Positions 43,201 to 57,720 of a stretch of 64,000 nucleotides of DNA are shown here, in pieces. The notes under the pieces are model-generated. The model did no database searches and had not been told where the DNA came from. It saw only the letters and a list, made by a program, of their open reading frames with translations. Origin of the DNA: Cacajao melanocephalus (Eukaryota; Chordata; Mammalia; Primates; Pitheciidae); the NCBI GenBank assembly GCA_963573385.1, contig CAUYLG010071318.1, positions 1-64,000 on the forward strand. The letters run 5' to 3'. Numbering within the stretch: the first letter of the stretch is position 1; every line of letters starts with the position of its first letter. A program made the position numbers and the translations under genes.

Positions 43201-43287
43201 CTCCCCTTTTTGTAAGGTAACTAGTGTTGCACTGGAGCAAGCATAGGAAGTTGACACTAAGACAAAAGTATGCCAAACTGCAGGGTC

Positions 43288-43293
43288 TTTATT
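43288..43293 (-). terminator. LTR polyadenylation signal in REV3L sense
   Basis: TTTATT on + reads AATAAA on the REV3L strand, within the intron upstream of the second coding exon. Confidence 0.55.
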
Positions 43294-43355
43294 GCCGGCA
43301 GCCACAGAGGACTCGCGTTTCTTTAACCCGTGGCCCTGAAAGGAGGGTGTTAAGA

Positions 43356-43365
43356 CTTTTTATGC
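43356..43365 (-). promoter_or_regulatory. LTR TATA box
   Basis: GCATAAAAAG on the minus strand, about 65-75 bases upstream of the LTR AATAAA and in REV3L sense. Confidence 0.5.
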
Positions 43366-43748
43366 CCATAAACCACCTCAGGAGTGAGGGTAAGGGGTGG
43401 CGGTGGGGGTGAGGGGCTTCAGACATTCCGAGGGGCAGTGGATTCCATAAATCACCTCCTGGGTGGAGATGAGGGTGAGGGGCTTTGGACATCCAGAGAG
43501 CCAGGGGACTTTGGACACGTCTATTGTTACTTAAGTGGTTCACAGAAGTTAAGATAGGCCTTAGTTTACACACTGCCTAGGTAGGGTGGAAATTACAGGC
43601 CTTAGTTACTTATTACAAGTCGCAGGGGCCAAGATGGCTTGGGTTTGGACTACTTGCCTGTCACATTAGGGTTACAGAGAGCAGTTTTAAAAGAAAGCCG
43701 AGGTATGGTCGAGGTATGCAGTTTATGGGGCTTTTACTGTCACACTAG

Positions 43749-44031
43749 AAGGGAATGAATTAACCCATTTATGCTGGAGGTTACAATTTTTTGTGTGTGA
43801 AAAATCAGACTTTGGCGATGACCTTGAGCAGCAGGATATAAATAACTCTCACAAGCTTAGTGGTCCAATAATGGAACACTAGGCATAAATGCATTAAGGG
43901 CCAAGTTCCAAACTGAACAACAGTAATTTGATGATTAATATGATTCTTTTATGATTAATATGTCAGAAATCTGATGAACTGTTGTATCCAAAGTTCATAA
44001 GCAATTTAATTTACAATTATTATTATTAATT
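43749..44031. other. Intron, no recognised feature
   Basis: AT-rich DNA between LTR and Alu. A GATTAATATG direct repeat lies near 43932-43962. Confidence 0.4.
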
Positions 44032-44329
44032 TTTTCAGACCACAGTTTCACTCCTATTGCTGAGGCTGAAGTGCAGTGGAAGTGCAGTGGCACAATCTCG
44101 GCTCACCACAACCTCCACCTCCCAGCTTCAAGGGATTCTCCTGTCTCTGCCTCCTTAGTAGCTGGGATTACAGGTATGTGCCACCACGCCCAGCAAATTT
44201 TGTATTTTTAGTAGAGACGGGGTTTTTCCATGTTGGTCAGGTTGGTCTCAAACTCCCCACCTCAGATGATCTGCCCACCTTGGCCTCCCAAAGTGCTGGG
44301 ATTACAGGCATGAGCCACAGCATCTGGCC
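44032..44329 (-). mobile_element. Alu with 11-bp internal duplication
   Basis: Antisense Alu. GAAGTGCAGTG is tandemly doubled at 44068-44089. Confidence 0.95.
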
Positions 44330-44880
44330 TGCAATTATTGTTATAGAAAGTAAATCGGTAATTCCCTTTATTTTCAATGAATATGAAACTAAGTATGGGT
44401 ACTGTTCAAAGGCACACACCATGGTATATCTATTACTAAAAACCTGAGTCTTAAAAAACAAAACTAACAGTAGTTTCAAGCGCAAATCTCCAAGAAAATG
44501 TGTACCTTGCAGACTAAGTGTTATAAAAATAATTAGTGTTATTAACCTTAGTGAAAAATAAAATTTTGGCTTGTAAAACAAATACATTTTAGTTTCCGAT
44601 AATTTAACCAGAATGGTCACACATATTAATTTTTGTGGTACTTCAACTGAAAGTTAAATAAACCAAAGTCTCAAAATAAAATATTCTGATTAAGACATGA
44701 AAATTCATCTCAGACAATTTCAAGCAATATTAAAAGTTAATCAAGATAAACTTACTGTGTATTCAAATTTGTATATAAATACCTAAATGTTCTTTCAAAT
44801 GCAAATAAATAAAATATTATGGATGATGAACATTATATGCAAGTCTAATAAATTATTCAACCATATTTTATGGTAGCTAA

Positions 44881-45189
<309 letters not shown>

Positions 45190-45194
45190 TGGTA

Positions 45195-45310
45195 GCTTAA
45201 AGGACCTTAAGCTTTTACCTGTCTACAAGAAAGTTGAAAAGACAACCCACAGAATGAAAAAAAATCTTTTAAATCATATATTTGATAAGGAACTTGTATC
45301 TAGAACATCC
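45195..45310 (+). mobile_element. Older L1 piece (host of a nested L1)
   Basis: AAAGACAACCCACAGAATG and GATAAGGAACTTGTATCTAG correspond to a late ORF2 position that normally lies downstream of the RT sequence which follows here. Confidence 0.65.
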
Positions 45311-45891
45311 CTCAAAATAATAATGAATATATACTACAAACCCACAGCCAACATTGTACTCAATGGGGAAATACCGAAAGCCTTTTCTCTAAGATCTGGA
45401 ACAAGACCAGGATGCCCACTTTCACCACTTTTATTCAGCATAATACTGGAAGTCTTGTCCAGAGCCATGAGGCAAGAGAGAAATAAAGAGCACCCAAATT
45501 GGAAAGGAAGAAGTCCAATTACCCCTTGCTTCCAGATGACATGGTCTTTCTTATACTTAGAAAAACCTGAGGAACTCAACCAAAAAAAAACTGTTAAAAA
45601 TGATTAATGAATTCAGTACAGTTGTAGGATACAAAATCAACATACAAAAATCAGTAGCATAAATATATGCCAACAGCTAACAATATGAAAAAAAAATCAA
45701 GAAAGCAACACCATTTACAATAACTACAAAAAATATAAAATATCCAAGAATCAATCTAACCAAAGAAATAAAAGATCTCTACTAGAGAAACTATAAAACA
45801 ATGATGAAAGAAATTAAAGAGGACACAAAAAAATGAAAAGACATTCCATGCTCATGGATTAGAAAAATCAATATTGTTAAAGTAATAATTG

Positions 45892-46165
45892 TGGCTGGGT
45901 GTGGTAGTTCACGTCTGTATCTCAGCACTTTGGGAGGCTGAGACAGAAGAATCACTTGAGCCCAAGAGTTCAAGATAAGCCTGAGCAACATGGTGAAACC
46001 CTGTCTCTACAAAAAATACAAAAATTAGCTGGGCGTGGTAGCACAAACCTGTAGTCCCAGCTACTGGGGAGGCCGAGAGGTGGGAGGATTGCCTAAGACC
46101 AAAAGTCAAGGCTGCAATGAGCTGTACTCTATCCTGGAAGACACAGCAAGACCTTTCACAAAACA
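45892..46165 (+). mobile_element. Alu in L1
   Basis: GTGGCTGGGTGTGGTAGTTC to CACAAAACAAAACAA. The right arm is shortened before the tail. Confidence 0.93.
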
Positions 46166-47358
46166 AAACAATTCTACCCAAAGCAATTTACAGAGTCAAT
46201 GGAATCCCTATCAACACACCCCCAACCACATTCTTCACAGAAATAGAAAATACAATCCTAAAATACATATGGAACCATAAAAGACCCTGAATAGCCAAAT
46301 CAATCTTGAGCAGAAAAAAAGCTGGAGGCATCACACCACCTGACTTCGGAATATACTACAAAGCTACAGAAACCAAATCAGCATGCTACTGGCATAAAAA
46401 CAGACATATAGACCAATGAAACAGAACAGATACCCTATATATAAATCCAGACATTAACAGTAAACTCATTTTCAACAAAGGCACCAAAAACATACAGTGG
46501 GAAAAAAAGTCTCTTCAACAAATAGTGCTGGGAAAACTGAATAACCATATGCAGAAGAATGAAACTAAAAATAGAACCTTATCTCTTACCATATACAAAA
46601 ATCAAAATGGATTAAAGACTTAAATCTCCCACCTGAAACTATGAAACTCCTAGAAGAAAACAATGGGGAAATGCTACAGGACACTGGTCTGGGCAAAGAT
46701 TTTTTTTGGGTAAGACCTCAAAGGCATAGTCAACCAAGCCAAAAATAGACAAAAGGATTACATCAAGCTTCTGTAGAGCAAAGGAAACAACCAATGAAGT
46801 GATAAAGACAACTCATAAAATGGAAGAAAACATTCACACGCTATTTATCTAACAAGGGATTAACAACCAGAATATGTAAGGAGCTCAAACAACTCAATAA
46901 CAACAAAACAGTCCGAGTTTTAAATGGGCAAAAGGTCTGAATAGCTTATTTCTCAAAAGAAGACACAGAAATGGCCAACAGATACATGAAAAGATGCTCA
47001 ATATCACTAATCATCAGAGAAATACAAATCAAAATCATAATGAGATACCTTGCCCCGTTAGAATGGCTTTTATCAAAAAGACAATGAATAATGGATGCTG
47101 GTGAGGATGTGGATAAAGGAGAATCCTTGTACACCACTGTTGGGAATGTAAATTAGTACAGTGACTATGGAAAACTTTGTGGTGGTTCCTCAAAAAACTA
47201 ACAACAGAACTATCATATAATCCAGCAATTCCACTTTTCAATATATACCCAAAAGAAAGAAAATCAATATACTGAAGATATTTCTGTACTCTCATGTTCA
47301 CTGAAGCACTATATTTATAATAACCAAAATATGGAATCAACCTAAGTGCCCATCAATG

Positions 47359-47481
47359 GATGAATGGATAAAGAAAATATATATACGTATATATAATGTT
47401 TTATACACGTATATAAAATATATACGTATACTTTCTTATATATGTATATATATTTTACAGATGAATGGATAAAGAAAATAT
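47359..47481. repeat. AT/ACGTA-rich tract between 22-bp direct repeats
   Basis: GATGAATGGATAAAGAAAATAT occurs at 47359-47380 and 47460-47481. Between them are TATATACGTATATA-type palindromes. Confidence 0.9.
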
Positions 47482-47490
47482 TATACATAC

Positions 47491-47990
<500 letters not shown>

Positions 47991-48229
47991 GTTATATAAT
48001 TTTTTAAACCTATCTATACTTATTGTTTTCTTCAGCAGTTGCTAATGAGATGATTTAATTTGAATATACCATTAGAAAAAAAGCATCATTAAAATAAATT
48101 ACTCAATTTATATCACAGGAATAAATTATGAATAGACAGAAAGATAATCATTTGCCACTAATATCACTTAAAAACCTTTATTTTTATTTAATGATACACT
48201 AAATGTAGTATTTTTAATTTTATTATTTT

Positions 48230-48391
48230 TTTAGAGACAGAATCTTGTTATGTTGCCCAGGCTGGAGAGCAGTGATTATTTATAGGCACAAACATGGTAC
48301 ACTACAACCTCAAACTCCTGGATTCAAGTGATCCTTTCATCTCAGCCCCCAGAGTAGCTAGGACCGTAAATGTGCACCAGTGCACCTGGCT
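48230..48391 (-). mobile_element. FLAM-like Alu monomer, antisense
   Basis: AGAGACAGAATCTTGTTATG to CAGTGCACCTGGCTT, a single diverged arm. Confidence 0.85.
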
Positions 48392-48973
48392 TTAAGCCCT
48401 GAATCATATTAAGGTATTTTTTAAAAATAGAGGTAAAGTGATCATTACCTAAAAATAAACTGAAGATTAAAAAGAACTGTTAATGTAAGAAAGTTTTCTC
48501 AGACAATAAAACCAAATGACAATAAAACTATTTAATATTTGCTCTACCAAAAGGCAGAGAGGCAGCACAGGCTCCTCACATCCCTCAAAACTCCGTATCT
48601 CAACCCTATATCCTATAACTTTTATATATGAATTAAAGAAAGGTTTTCTTAGGACTATGTTTAATTACTTAGAGTACTGGATTGATATGATAAGTAAGTT
48701 CTACTAAGCATACAGTTGGTCTCATGGGGTCCTGAATATGGCAAAATGATAAATCATAAAAATCTGAACTCCAAAGCTTTGGACAAAAACATATTAACCA
48801 AACTTGTCAAAAACAATGCAAACCAGAAGTCAGCAGAGCAACATCTTTAATGTATTAAAACAAAGAAAAACACTCAATTTTTTCAATGGTTATCCTGGAG
48901 TTTGCAGTATACATTTGCAACTAATCTAAATACACTTTCAAATAATACCATACTGCCTCAAAGGTACTTTATG
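48392..48973. other. Intron, no recognised feature
   Basis: AT-rich DNA before Hsmar1. Nothing recognised. Confidence 0.4.
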
Positions 48974-49045
48974 TTAGGTTGGTGCAAACATAACTGCCAT
49001 TTTTGCATTGTTGAAATTTACTGTTTGATTGGAATACATTTTTAA

Positions 49046-49372
<327 letters not shown>

Positions 49373-49508
49373 TAATGGGCATTTCTTGCTTTATTTATTT
49401 TTTTTGCTAATGACTTATTACTTGCTGTTAATTTTATGTTTATTTTGGACTATGGAAATGACGTTAGACAAAAAGCAAATTTGAGCGATTTTCTTATTTG
49501 AGTTCAAA

Positions 49509-50350
49509 ATGGGTTGTAAAGTAGCAGATACAACTCACAACATCAACAATGCATTTGGCCCAGGAACTGTTAACAAATGTACAGTGCACTGGTGGTTCAA
49601 GAAGCTGTGCAAAGGAGACAAGAGTCTTGATGAGGAGCCTAGTGGCCGGCCATTGGAAGCTGACAACGACCAACTGGAAGCAATCATCAAAGCTGATCCT
49701 CTTACCACTAAACGAGTTACAGAACTCATCGTAGAGCATTCTACGGTTGTTTGACATTTGAAGCACATTGGAAAAGTGAAAAAGCTAAATAAGTGGGTAC
49801 CTCATGAGCTCCATAAAAATAAAAAAAATCGTTTTGAATTATCGTCTTCTCTTATTCTACACAGTAACAATGAACCATTTCTCGAATGGATTGTGACATG
49901 AGACGAAAAGTGGATTTTATATGACAACCAGTGACGACCAGCTCAGTGCCTGGACCAACAAGAAACTCCAAAGCACTTCCTAAAGTGAAACTTGCATCAA
50001 AAAAAGGTTGGTCACTATTTGGTGGTCTGCTGCCTGTTTGATCAACTATACCTTTGTGAATCCAGGCAAAAACCATTATATTTGAAAGTATGCTCAGCAA
50101 ATCGATGAGATGCACTGAAAACTACTGGTCAACAGAAAGGGCACAATTCCTCTCCGAGACAATGCCTGACCACACAACCAATGCTTCAAAAGTTGAACAA
50201 ACTGTGGTATGAAGTTTTGCTTCATCTGCCATATCCATCTGAACTCGTTAGCTGACTACCATTTCTTCAAGCATCTGGACAACTTTTTGAAGGGAAAATG
50301 CTTCCACAACCCGCAGGATGCAGAAAATGCTTTCCAAGAGTTCGTCAAAT
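49509..50350 (+). pseudogene. Hsmar1 transposase relic
   Basis: An open stretch of 81 codons from MGCKVADTTHNINN to VEHSTVV then a stop; further text is recognisable with stops. The first catalytic region reads T-stop-DEKW (TGC to TGA) and the second reads RDNA-stop-PH (CGA to TGA), both consistent with CpG-type or simple transitions. The reading continues into [14 protein letters not shown] before the Alus. Cannot encode a transposase. Confidence 0.9.
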
Positions 50351-50359
50351 CCCAAAGCA

Positions 50360-50661
50360 CATTTTTGTTTTTGTTTTGTTTTGTGACAGAGTCTTGCCCT
50401 GTAGCCCAGGCTGGAGTGCAATGGTATAATCTCAGCTCACTACAACCTCCACCTCCCAGGTTCAAGTGATTCTCCTGCCTCAGCCTCCTGAGTACCTGGG
50501 ATTACAGGTGTGTGCCACCATGCCCAGCTAATTTTTTTTTTCATATCTGTAGTAGACGAGGTTTCACCATGTTGGCCAGGCCGGTCTTGGACTCCCGACC
50601 TCATGATCTGCCTGCGTTGGCCTCCCACAGTGGGATTACAGGCGTGAGCCACTGCACCCAG
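50360..50661 (-). mobile_element. Alu in Hsmar1 (first of a tandem)
   Basis: TTTGTTTTGTTTTGTGACAG to CACTGCACCCAGCT. Left flank AAAGCACA pairs with GAAGCACA after the second Alu. Confidence 0.95.
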
Positions 50662-50940
50662 CTGGAGTTTTGCTCATGTTGCCCAGGCTGGAGTGCAATG
50701 GCGTAACCTCCACTCACTACAACCTCCACCTCCCAGATTCAAGCAATTTTCCTGCCTAAGCCTCCCAAGTAGCTGGGATTATAGGCGTGCATTACCACAC
50801 CCGGCTAATTTTGTATTTTTAGTAGAGATGGGGTTTCTCCACGTTGGTCAGGCTGGTTTTGAATTCCCGACCTCAGGTGATCCGCCCGCCTCGACCTCCC
50901 AAAGTGCTGAGATTACAGGCGTGAGCCACTGCACTGGGCC
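50662..50940 (-). mobile_element. Alu in Hsmar1 (second of a tandem)
   Basis: GGAGTTTTGCTCATGTTGCC, without a T run, to CCACTGCACTGGGCC. It abuts the previous Alu; the two sit between one TSD pair. Confidence 0.95.
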
Positions 50941-51189
50941 TTGAAGCACAGATTTTTTATGCTACAGAAATAAACATTTCCTGTTGGCAAAAATGTGTTG
51001 ATTGTAATGGTTCCTATTTTGATTAATAAATATGTGTTTGAGCCTAGTTATGATGATTTAAAATTCCTGGTCCAAAACCACAATTACTTTTACACCACAG
51101 CCCTCCTGTCTCTTATAAAATTGCTGCCATTAATTTCACTTATCTCTAAGCTATAATAACTGAATGCATTACTGCCATTATTTTGAACA

Positions 51190-52640
<1,451 letters not shown>

Positions 52641-54010
52641 GGTGGAAAACATAATAATCCTTTTAAATTTATTTACTCAAACTTATTTTATGGTCAGCAT
52701 ATAGTCTATCTTATTGAATGTTACATGTGACCTTGTAAACAATGTGTATTCTGAAGTTATTAGGTAGGTGCAGGGTTCTAAAAACATCAATTAGACTGAG
52801 TTGGTTGACGGTTTTGCTAGTGTTTGATATCCTTACTGATTTTCTATCTACTTGTTTTATCAAATGTTGAACGAAGAGTGTTGAAGTCTCCAACTGTAAC
52901 ACTGGCTTTATCTTTTTCTCTCTTGAGTTCTCCCTTATGTTTCTCCCTTGATGTCAGTACTGCATCAAGTTTTTTGAACTATTTTTGCCTAAAAATAACT
53001 TGAACTTTTTATCATTTTGAAATCTCTCTCTTTAATTCTGATAATACATCTTACCATGAAGTCTACTTTGCCTGATCTTTAGATCCTCCAGTGTTCCTAG
53101 TGACTTTTCCTTGCAGAGTATACATTTCTCCATTGTTTTACTTTTAAATTGTATCTTTATATTCAGTATGATTCTTATGAGCTAAATATAGTAGTGCTTT
53201 GCATTTTAAGTTAGAAGAATTGACTTAAAACTAATGCAATTATTTAAGTAATAAAGTTTAAGGTTGTATCTTGCTATTTTGTTTTCTATTTTTCCTGCTT
53301 ATTCATTGTTCATTTTTTCCCTAACCTGCTCTCTTTTGGCCTGGAAAAATTTTAGATTCAATTCTATCTTAACAGTTGTCTTATTAACTACACCTCTTTA
53401 AGTAGTTGTTGTAGGAGTTACAATATGTTTCCATTTTCCCACATCTTTTGTTTTTTGTTCCCATAAAGTTTACTTCTACTTGTTATAATCCACATAATAA
53501 ACTAACATTGTTTTCGCTTTAAATAACTACCTCTTAAGGAAATTAAGAAAAATAAGATTTTCTATTTACCTACTGTAAGGCCGATAGCCTCACCGGGAGC
53601 CGGATGGACAATACCTACCCCCTCCGCACCTGATAACACTGTTATCAGGAAGCCGGACGTCCTACTCAGTGCCTGCCTTCTCCATGCGGGCTCCCCACAC
53701 CCACTCCTGCATTCCACCCCTAGCCCCACACTTAGCACTAAATCACGCTGTCAGCCAAAAATTCAAAAATCCCACCGAAAGCCTGACCAATGGCAGCTCG
53801 CCAAGTCCGGGTCCAGTCTCTGTCTCTGGCCAATACAGGTGCCCATGCTTTGTTCCCTCACTGATCAATCTATTACCTTCTCCTGCCCACCTATCGATAG
53901 CCCCACTGGGCTACCAATGGCAGCTTGCCAAGTCCAGGTCCAGTCTCCCTGTGACCAATGCAGTTGCCCATGCTTTGTTTCCCCACTGACCAATCCATTG
54001 CCCTCACCCC

Positions 54011-54018
54011 CATAAAAC
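54011..54018 (+). promoter_or_regulatory. LTR TATA-like box
   Basis: CATAAAAC follows five CCAAT boxes in the LTR at 53574-54162. Antisense to REV3L. Confidence 0.5.
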
Positions 54019-54090
54019 CCCACACCCAGAACAGCCGGGCAAGACTACTCTGGCCCCTACCCTGGACCACAGAACCTCGCCCGGGAGCTG

Positions 54091-54096
54091 AATAAA
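54091..54096 (+). terminator. LTR polyadenylation signal
   Basis: AATAAA in the R-like region of the LTR, + strand. Confidence 0.55.
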
Positions 54097-54769
54097 CTGG
54101 AATTTAGTTTTCCTTATACTGGCCTCAGTTTCCTAATTTTAAACTCGACAATAAGCCTTACACCTACATATTTACCATTTCTGGTGTTCTTCATTTCTTT
54201 GTACAGATCTGAGTCTCCATATAGTATCTTTCCTTTTTCCTGAAGAGCATCCTTAACATTTTTCATAGTTCAAATCTGTTTATAATGAATTTTTGCAGCT
54301 TTTGTTAAAAAATGTCTTTAATTTGCCTGATTTTTTTAAGTATATCATAGAATTCTAGGGTTTTCTTTCAAAAATGGCATGCTTTATTTCTAATAAGTCA
54401 TCAGTAATTCTTATGATGATTTTCCTAAATGTGGTTTAAGGGATTTTTCTTGGCTGCTTTAAAGATTATTATTAATTTTCAACAATTTGATTATGATGTG
54501 CCCTGGTGTCTGTGTCTGTGTGTCTCCTGTTTAGGGTCTGTGGTGTTTTTTGTTTCTGGGACAGGGTCTCACTCTGTCGCCCAGGCTGGCTGTGTTGTTA
54601 TTTACAGATTTTGTTCCATTGTGTTTTCATTAAAATTACCAAACATAATACCTATTTTAAAGTCTGTTTCCTTGAATTTGACCACACACTGCACTTCTGG
54701 GTCCGTTTTTATTAACAAGATTTTCCACTTTTCATAGATTACATTTGTCAACTTCTTTATACATCTAGT

Positions 54770-55060
<291 letters not shown>

Positions 55061-55190
55061 TAGTAATTTTTAAATAGATGGTGGGCATTGTAGATACCTG
55101 CTTATATGTGGATTTTATCGTCTTCCTTTCAATAAAGTTTTGTTCCAGCAGGCAACTAATTTACTTGGAGATCAATCTTATTGTTTTCAG

Positions 55191-55849
55191 CCTTATTTTT
55201 AAATTTTGTTAACACAGGTCCAGAAAAGCCTTTACCCTAGGACTATATTAGCCCAGCTCCTAAGGTGTGGCCTTTCTGGAATTTCTAATGAATGCCTAGG
55301 CTATTCAAGAAGGTTTCAAAACTCTGAATAGACAAAATGCTAGTATTTTGCAGGTGTCTGCAAACTTTCATAGTTGCTTAATTTAGGGTTTTCAGTAGCT
55401 ATTGTTTCACTGAAAACTGTCTGGCCTCATAGATGTCAACCTGTCCATATACAGCTTAACATTCAGCAAAAGACCGTTCACGTATTCATTTTATGAAAGA
55501 ATTTAGAAGAGATGTGCTTCGATGCTTTTCTTCAGTCTGATACATGACCTTAATGGTGTAGGCCAGAAATTCTTAACTGTTTTATAAAAAGGAGTTATTT
55601 CTATTTCCCAAAGCTCACAGAGAACTGATTTTAAATATTCCAAACCAAACAGAAAACAGAGTACCATTATTCTCCATGTTCCATTCCCTCCATAAAATAT
55701 GGGCAAACAACAGAGAATGAACAAAGGGTATATAGCAATGGTAACTGACATGGAAATGTATCATGTAGACAGGCCTTCAAACATCTACTGGCACATTAGG
55801 AAGTATCGGTTTAAAACATAGGTTCATAAAACTACAGTGGAAAAGGAAT
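55191..55849. other. Intron, no recognised feature
   Basis: Possible continuation of old L1 or unique DNA. Not assigned. Confidence 0.35.
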
Positions 55850-56290
55850 AGATTCTGCATAGTTCTAGGCCAGCTGGTTACCAAGCTGGGAAAAAAGGTA
55901 AGGTTAGATTTCCAATATCATACTGCCCAAGACATCAATCCAGATAGATTCAAATCCAAGTATATAAAAAATATTTTTAAAGCCTCTGTCTAGAAGAGAA
56001 TTTTTTAAACAGGCATAAAAGGCTTAAACTACAAAAGAAAAAGCTACAACTTTAAATTAAAATGGCCACGAATATCATAAACTAAGTTAAAAGACAAAGA
56101 CCTGAAAGAGACGTTTCCAATACATTTAACCACAAATGATCAGTATCTAGAATACACAAAGAACTCCTACAAATCAGTAAGAAAGACAGCAACCCAAAAG
56201 AAAAATGGCCAAAGAATATGATGGGGCCATTTCCACAGAAAAGGAAAACAGAATGACTGATAACATATCAAATGATAATCAACTTTTACG
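55850..56290 (+). mobile_element. L1M ORF2 fragment
   Basis: ATCTAGAATACACAAAGAACTCC, AACCCAAAAGAAAAATGGCC and nearby tracts match old sense L1 ORF2. No frame left. Confidence 0.65.
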
Positions 56291-56799
56291 TTTTAGGTTC
56301 TGAAAATTCCTACAAACTTCTTTCACTCAAAACAAAACTTTTTGACACAGCCAAGATAAAATGCCTAAAAGGTTAGTTGCTTGGTATAGGTTTTCTCTAC
56401 TTGAGTATAATAAAATTAGACTCATTTAAAAGGAAAAAAATGCCAGGGCTATAATATCACCCGCTAATTTTTGCTTTTTGTCATTAGAAAAATTTCACAA
56501 AGCAGGTTAATGTTTAAGATATATTTTCCTCAACTGGCAAAGAGAACTGAATACTGTTCATTCTACTTCTTCTCCAGAAGCACAGTGGCCAAAGAGAGGG
56601 AGATTTATGGGAAGGCAATGACTAGCCCAGAGAACTAATCTAGGCAGTCAAGCAACTGACCACCTCATCATTTTCAAGAATCAACTACAGATAATAAGAT
56701 GGCAACAGGAGAAAAATGTAAGAAGCTCTTGGCATGTGGCAAACTGCCTTGGAAGGGAAGGAGAAACAAACTTTTGAGCTGGATTTTAAGTCAATGAAA
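56291..56799. other. Intron, no recognised feature
   Basis: Nothing recognised. Confidence 0.35.
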
Positions 56800-57045
56800 A
56801 TATACTTCTATCTGAAGAAAAACATGTTAGCAAGAATGCAGGTGGCAACAATAGATAGTGGGAACTACTAGTGAGGACAGGTAGGGAGGTGGACAAGGAT
56901 TAAGTAACCATTGGATGCTATACTCACTATCTGGGTGATGGGAGTCAGTCATGTCCCAAACCTTAGCATCATGCAATATACCCATGTAACAAACCTGTAC
57001 ATGTACCCCTGAATCTAAATATAAGTTGCAATAATTTTTAAAAAA
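56800..57045 (+). mobile_element. L1 3' end
   Basis: AGTGGGAACTACTAGTGAGG, ATACCCATGTAACAAACCTG and CATGTACCCCTGAATCTAAA match an L1MA/L1PB-type 3'UTR, ending A-rich. Confidence 0.75.
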
Positions 57046-57189
57046 ACAGGTAAAATAAAGTTAAAAGTATTAAATAAATTTAGAAATTGGAATATTAAAG
57101 TTACTCTTAAAACCTTACAAAAAAAAACCTATTTTGAAAATATTTTCTGGCCTGGTTATTCTAAATAAACTAGGGGGATATACCAACAA

Positions 57190-57720
57190 TTCGCCATACG
57201 TTTTTACTGAACATTTAAGTGTGTACAAGGCTTTATATAGGTAATATGGATTTCAAAATGAATTAAGTATAACCTCTACCTTTAAAGAGGTGGGGATGGG
57301 GTTCATGCACAAAGTTATACTACAAGACAGAGACAGAAACAAAATGCTTAGGGAGCCCCTCAGAAAGGAAAACTAACTGGAATGCATGTGGCAAGAAAAG
57401 CTTCATGGAAGTGATATTTACACCAGTTTTTAAAGGATGTGTAGGAATTTAAGAGACATAGGAAAAGGAGACTGGAAAAGGTAGAATAGACAAAAAAAGA
57501 GGGAACAGTTTTAAGGAAAGGTATGGGAGTTAGACAAAGCATAGGATATATTCAGGAAATGCCATGCATATGAGTGGGGCTTAAATATAAGATTCATGGT
57601 AAAGAGAAAGAAAAATGGGACATAAGCCTAGAAAAGACGATTGGAGACAGACTGAGGAAGTCCCTCAACACAGCATAAAAAGTTCATTTTTAGCTGTGGG
57701 GATTCAAATGATTTTGTGCT
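57190..57720 (-). mobile_element. L2, antisense
   Basis: GGAAGTGATATTTACACCAG, GGGAGTTAGACAAAGCATAGG and ATAAGCCTAGAAAAGACG resemble reversed L2. Diverged. Confidence 0.55.

Larger units (their letters stand above)
43225..43744 (-). mobile_element. Solo class I ERV LTR, antisense on +, with 4-bp TSD
   Basis: The + strand begins TGTTGCAC and ends ACTGTCACA, giving a minus-strand LTR of TGTGACAG...GTGCAACA. CTAG at 43221-43224 and 43745-43748 is a 4-bp TSD, the size expected for gammaretrovirus-like ERVs. Minus-strand signals are TATA-like GCATAAAAAG (43356-43365) and AATAAA (43288-43293). U3 holds two ~79-bp direct repeats starting CCATAAA at 43366 and 43445. It has the same transcriptional sense as REV3L and the same family as 1-255. 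No internal viral genes adjoin it. Confidence 0.9.
45311..47490 (+). mobile_element. 5'-truncated L1 (RT domain to 3'UTR)
   Basis: From CATTGTACTCAATGGGGAAA and GGATGCCCACTTTCACCAC (RT) to CCCATCAATGGATGAATGG. The RT active-site region reads PDD in place of ADD and the frame is broken repeatedly. An Alu at 45892-46165 splits it. Non-functional. Confidence 0.85.
53574..54162 (+). mobile_element. Solo class I ERV LTR with 5-bp TSD
   Basis: 589 bp with inverted ends TGTAAGGC...GCCTTACA and CCTAC at 53569-53573 and 54163-54167. U3 has a ~90-bp block starting CCAATGGCAGCT at 53787 repeated at 53914 (127-bp spacing), with CCAAT boxes at 53787, 53829, 53914, 53954 and 53989. TATA-like CATAAAAC lies at 54011-54018 and AATAAA at 54091-54096. 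It faces the + strand, antisense to REV3L. It is GC-rich compared with its surroundings and has no internal viral genes. A 106-codon ORF at 53669-53989 crosses the repeats and looks accidental. Confidence 0.9.

Noticed and set aside
44076..44447. 123-codon ORF
   Set aside because: Mostly translated antisense Alu; the tail is intronic.
44506..44640. Possible exon on the gene strand with donor AAG|GTACAC and an AG at 44641
   Set aside because: Length 135 or 141, no coding sense and no independent support.
44756..44876. Donor GTAAGTTT with an AG 121 nt upstream
   Set aside because: The acceptor is preceded by a purine run on the gene strand (reverse of the Alu T run), so it is unlikely to function.
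53669..53989. 106-codon ORF on the + strand in the solo LTR
   Set aside because: It crosses the U3 repeats of an LTR, shows no family motif and has LTR-like composition. It is an accident of GC-rich sequence.
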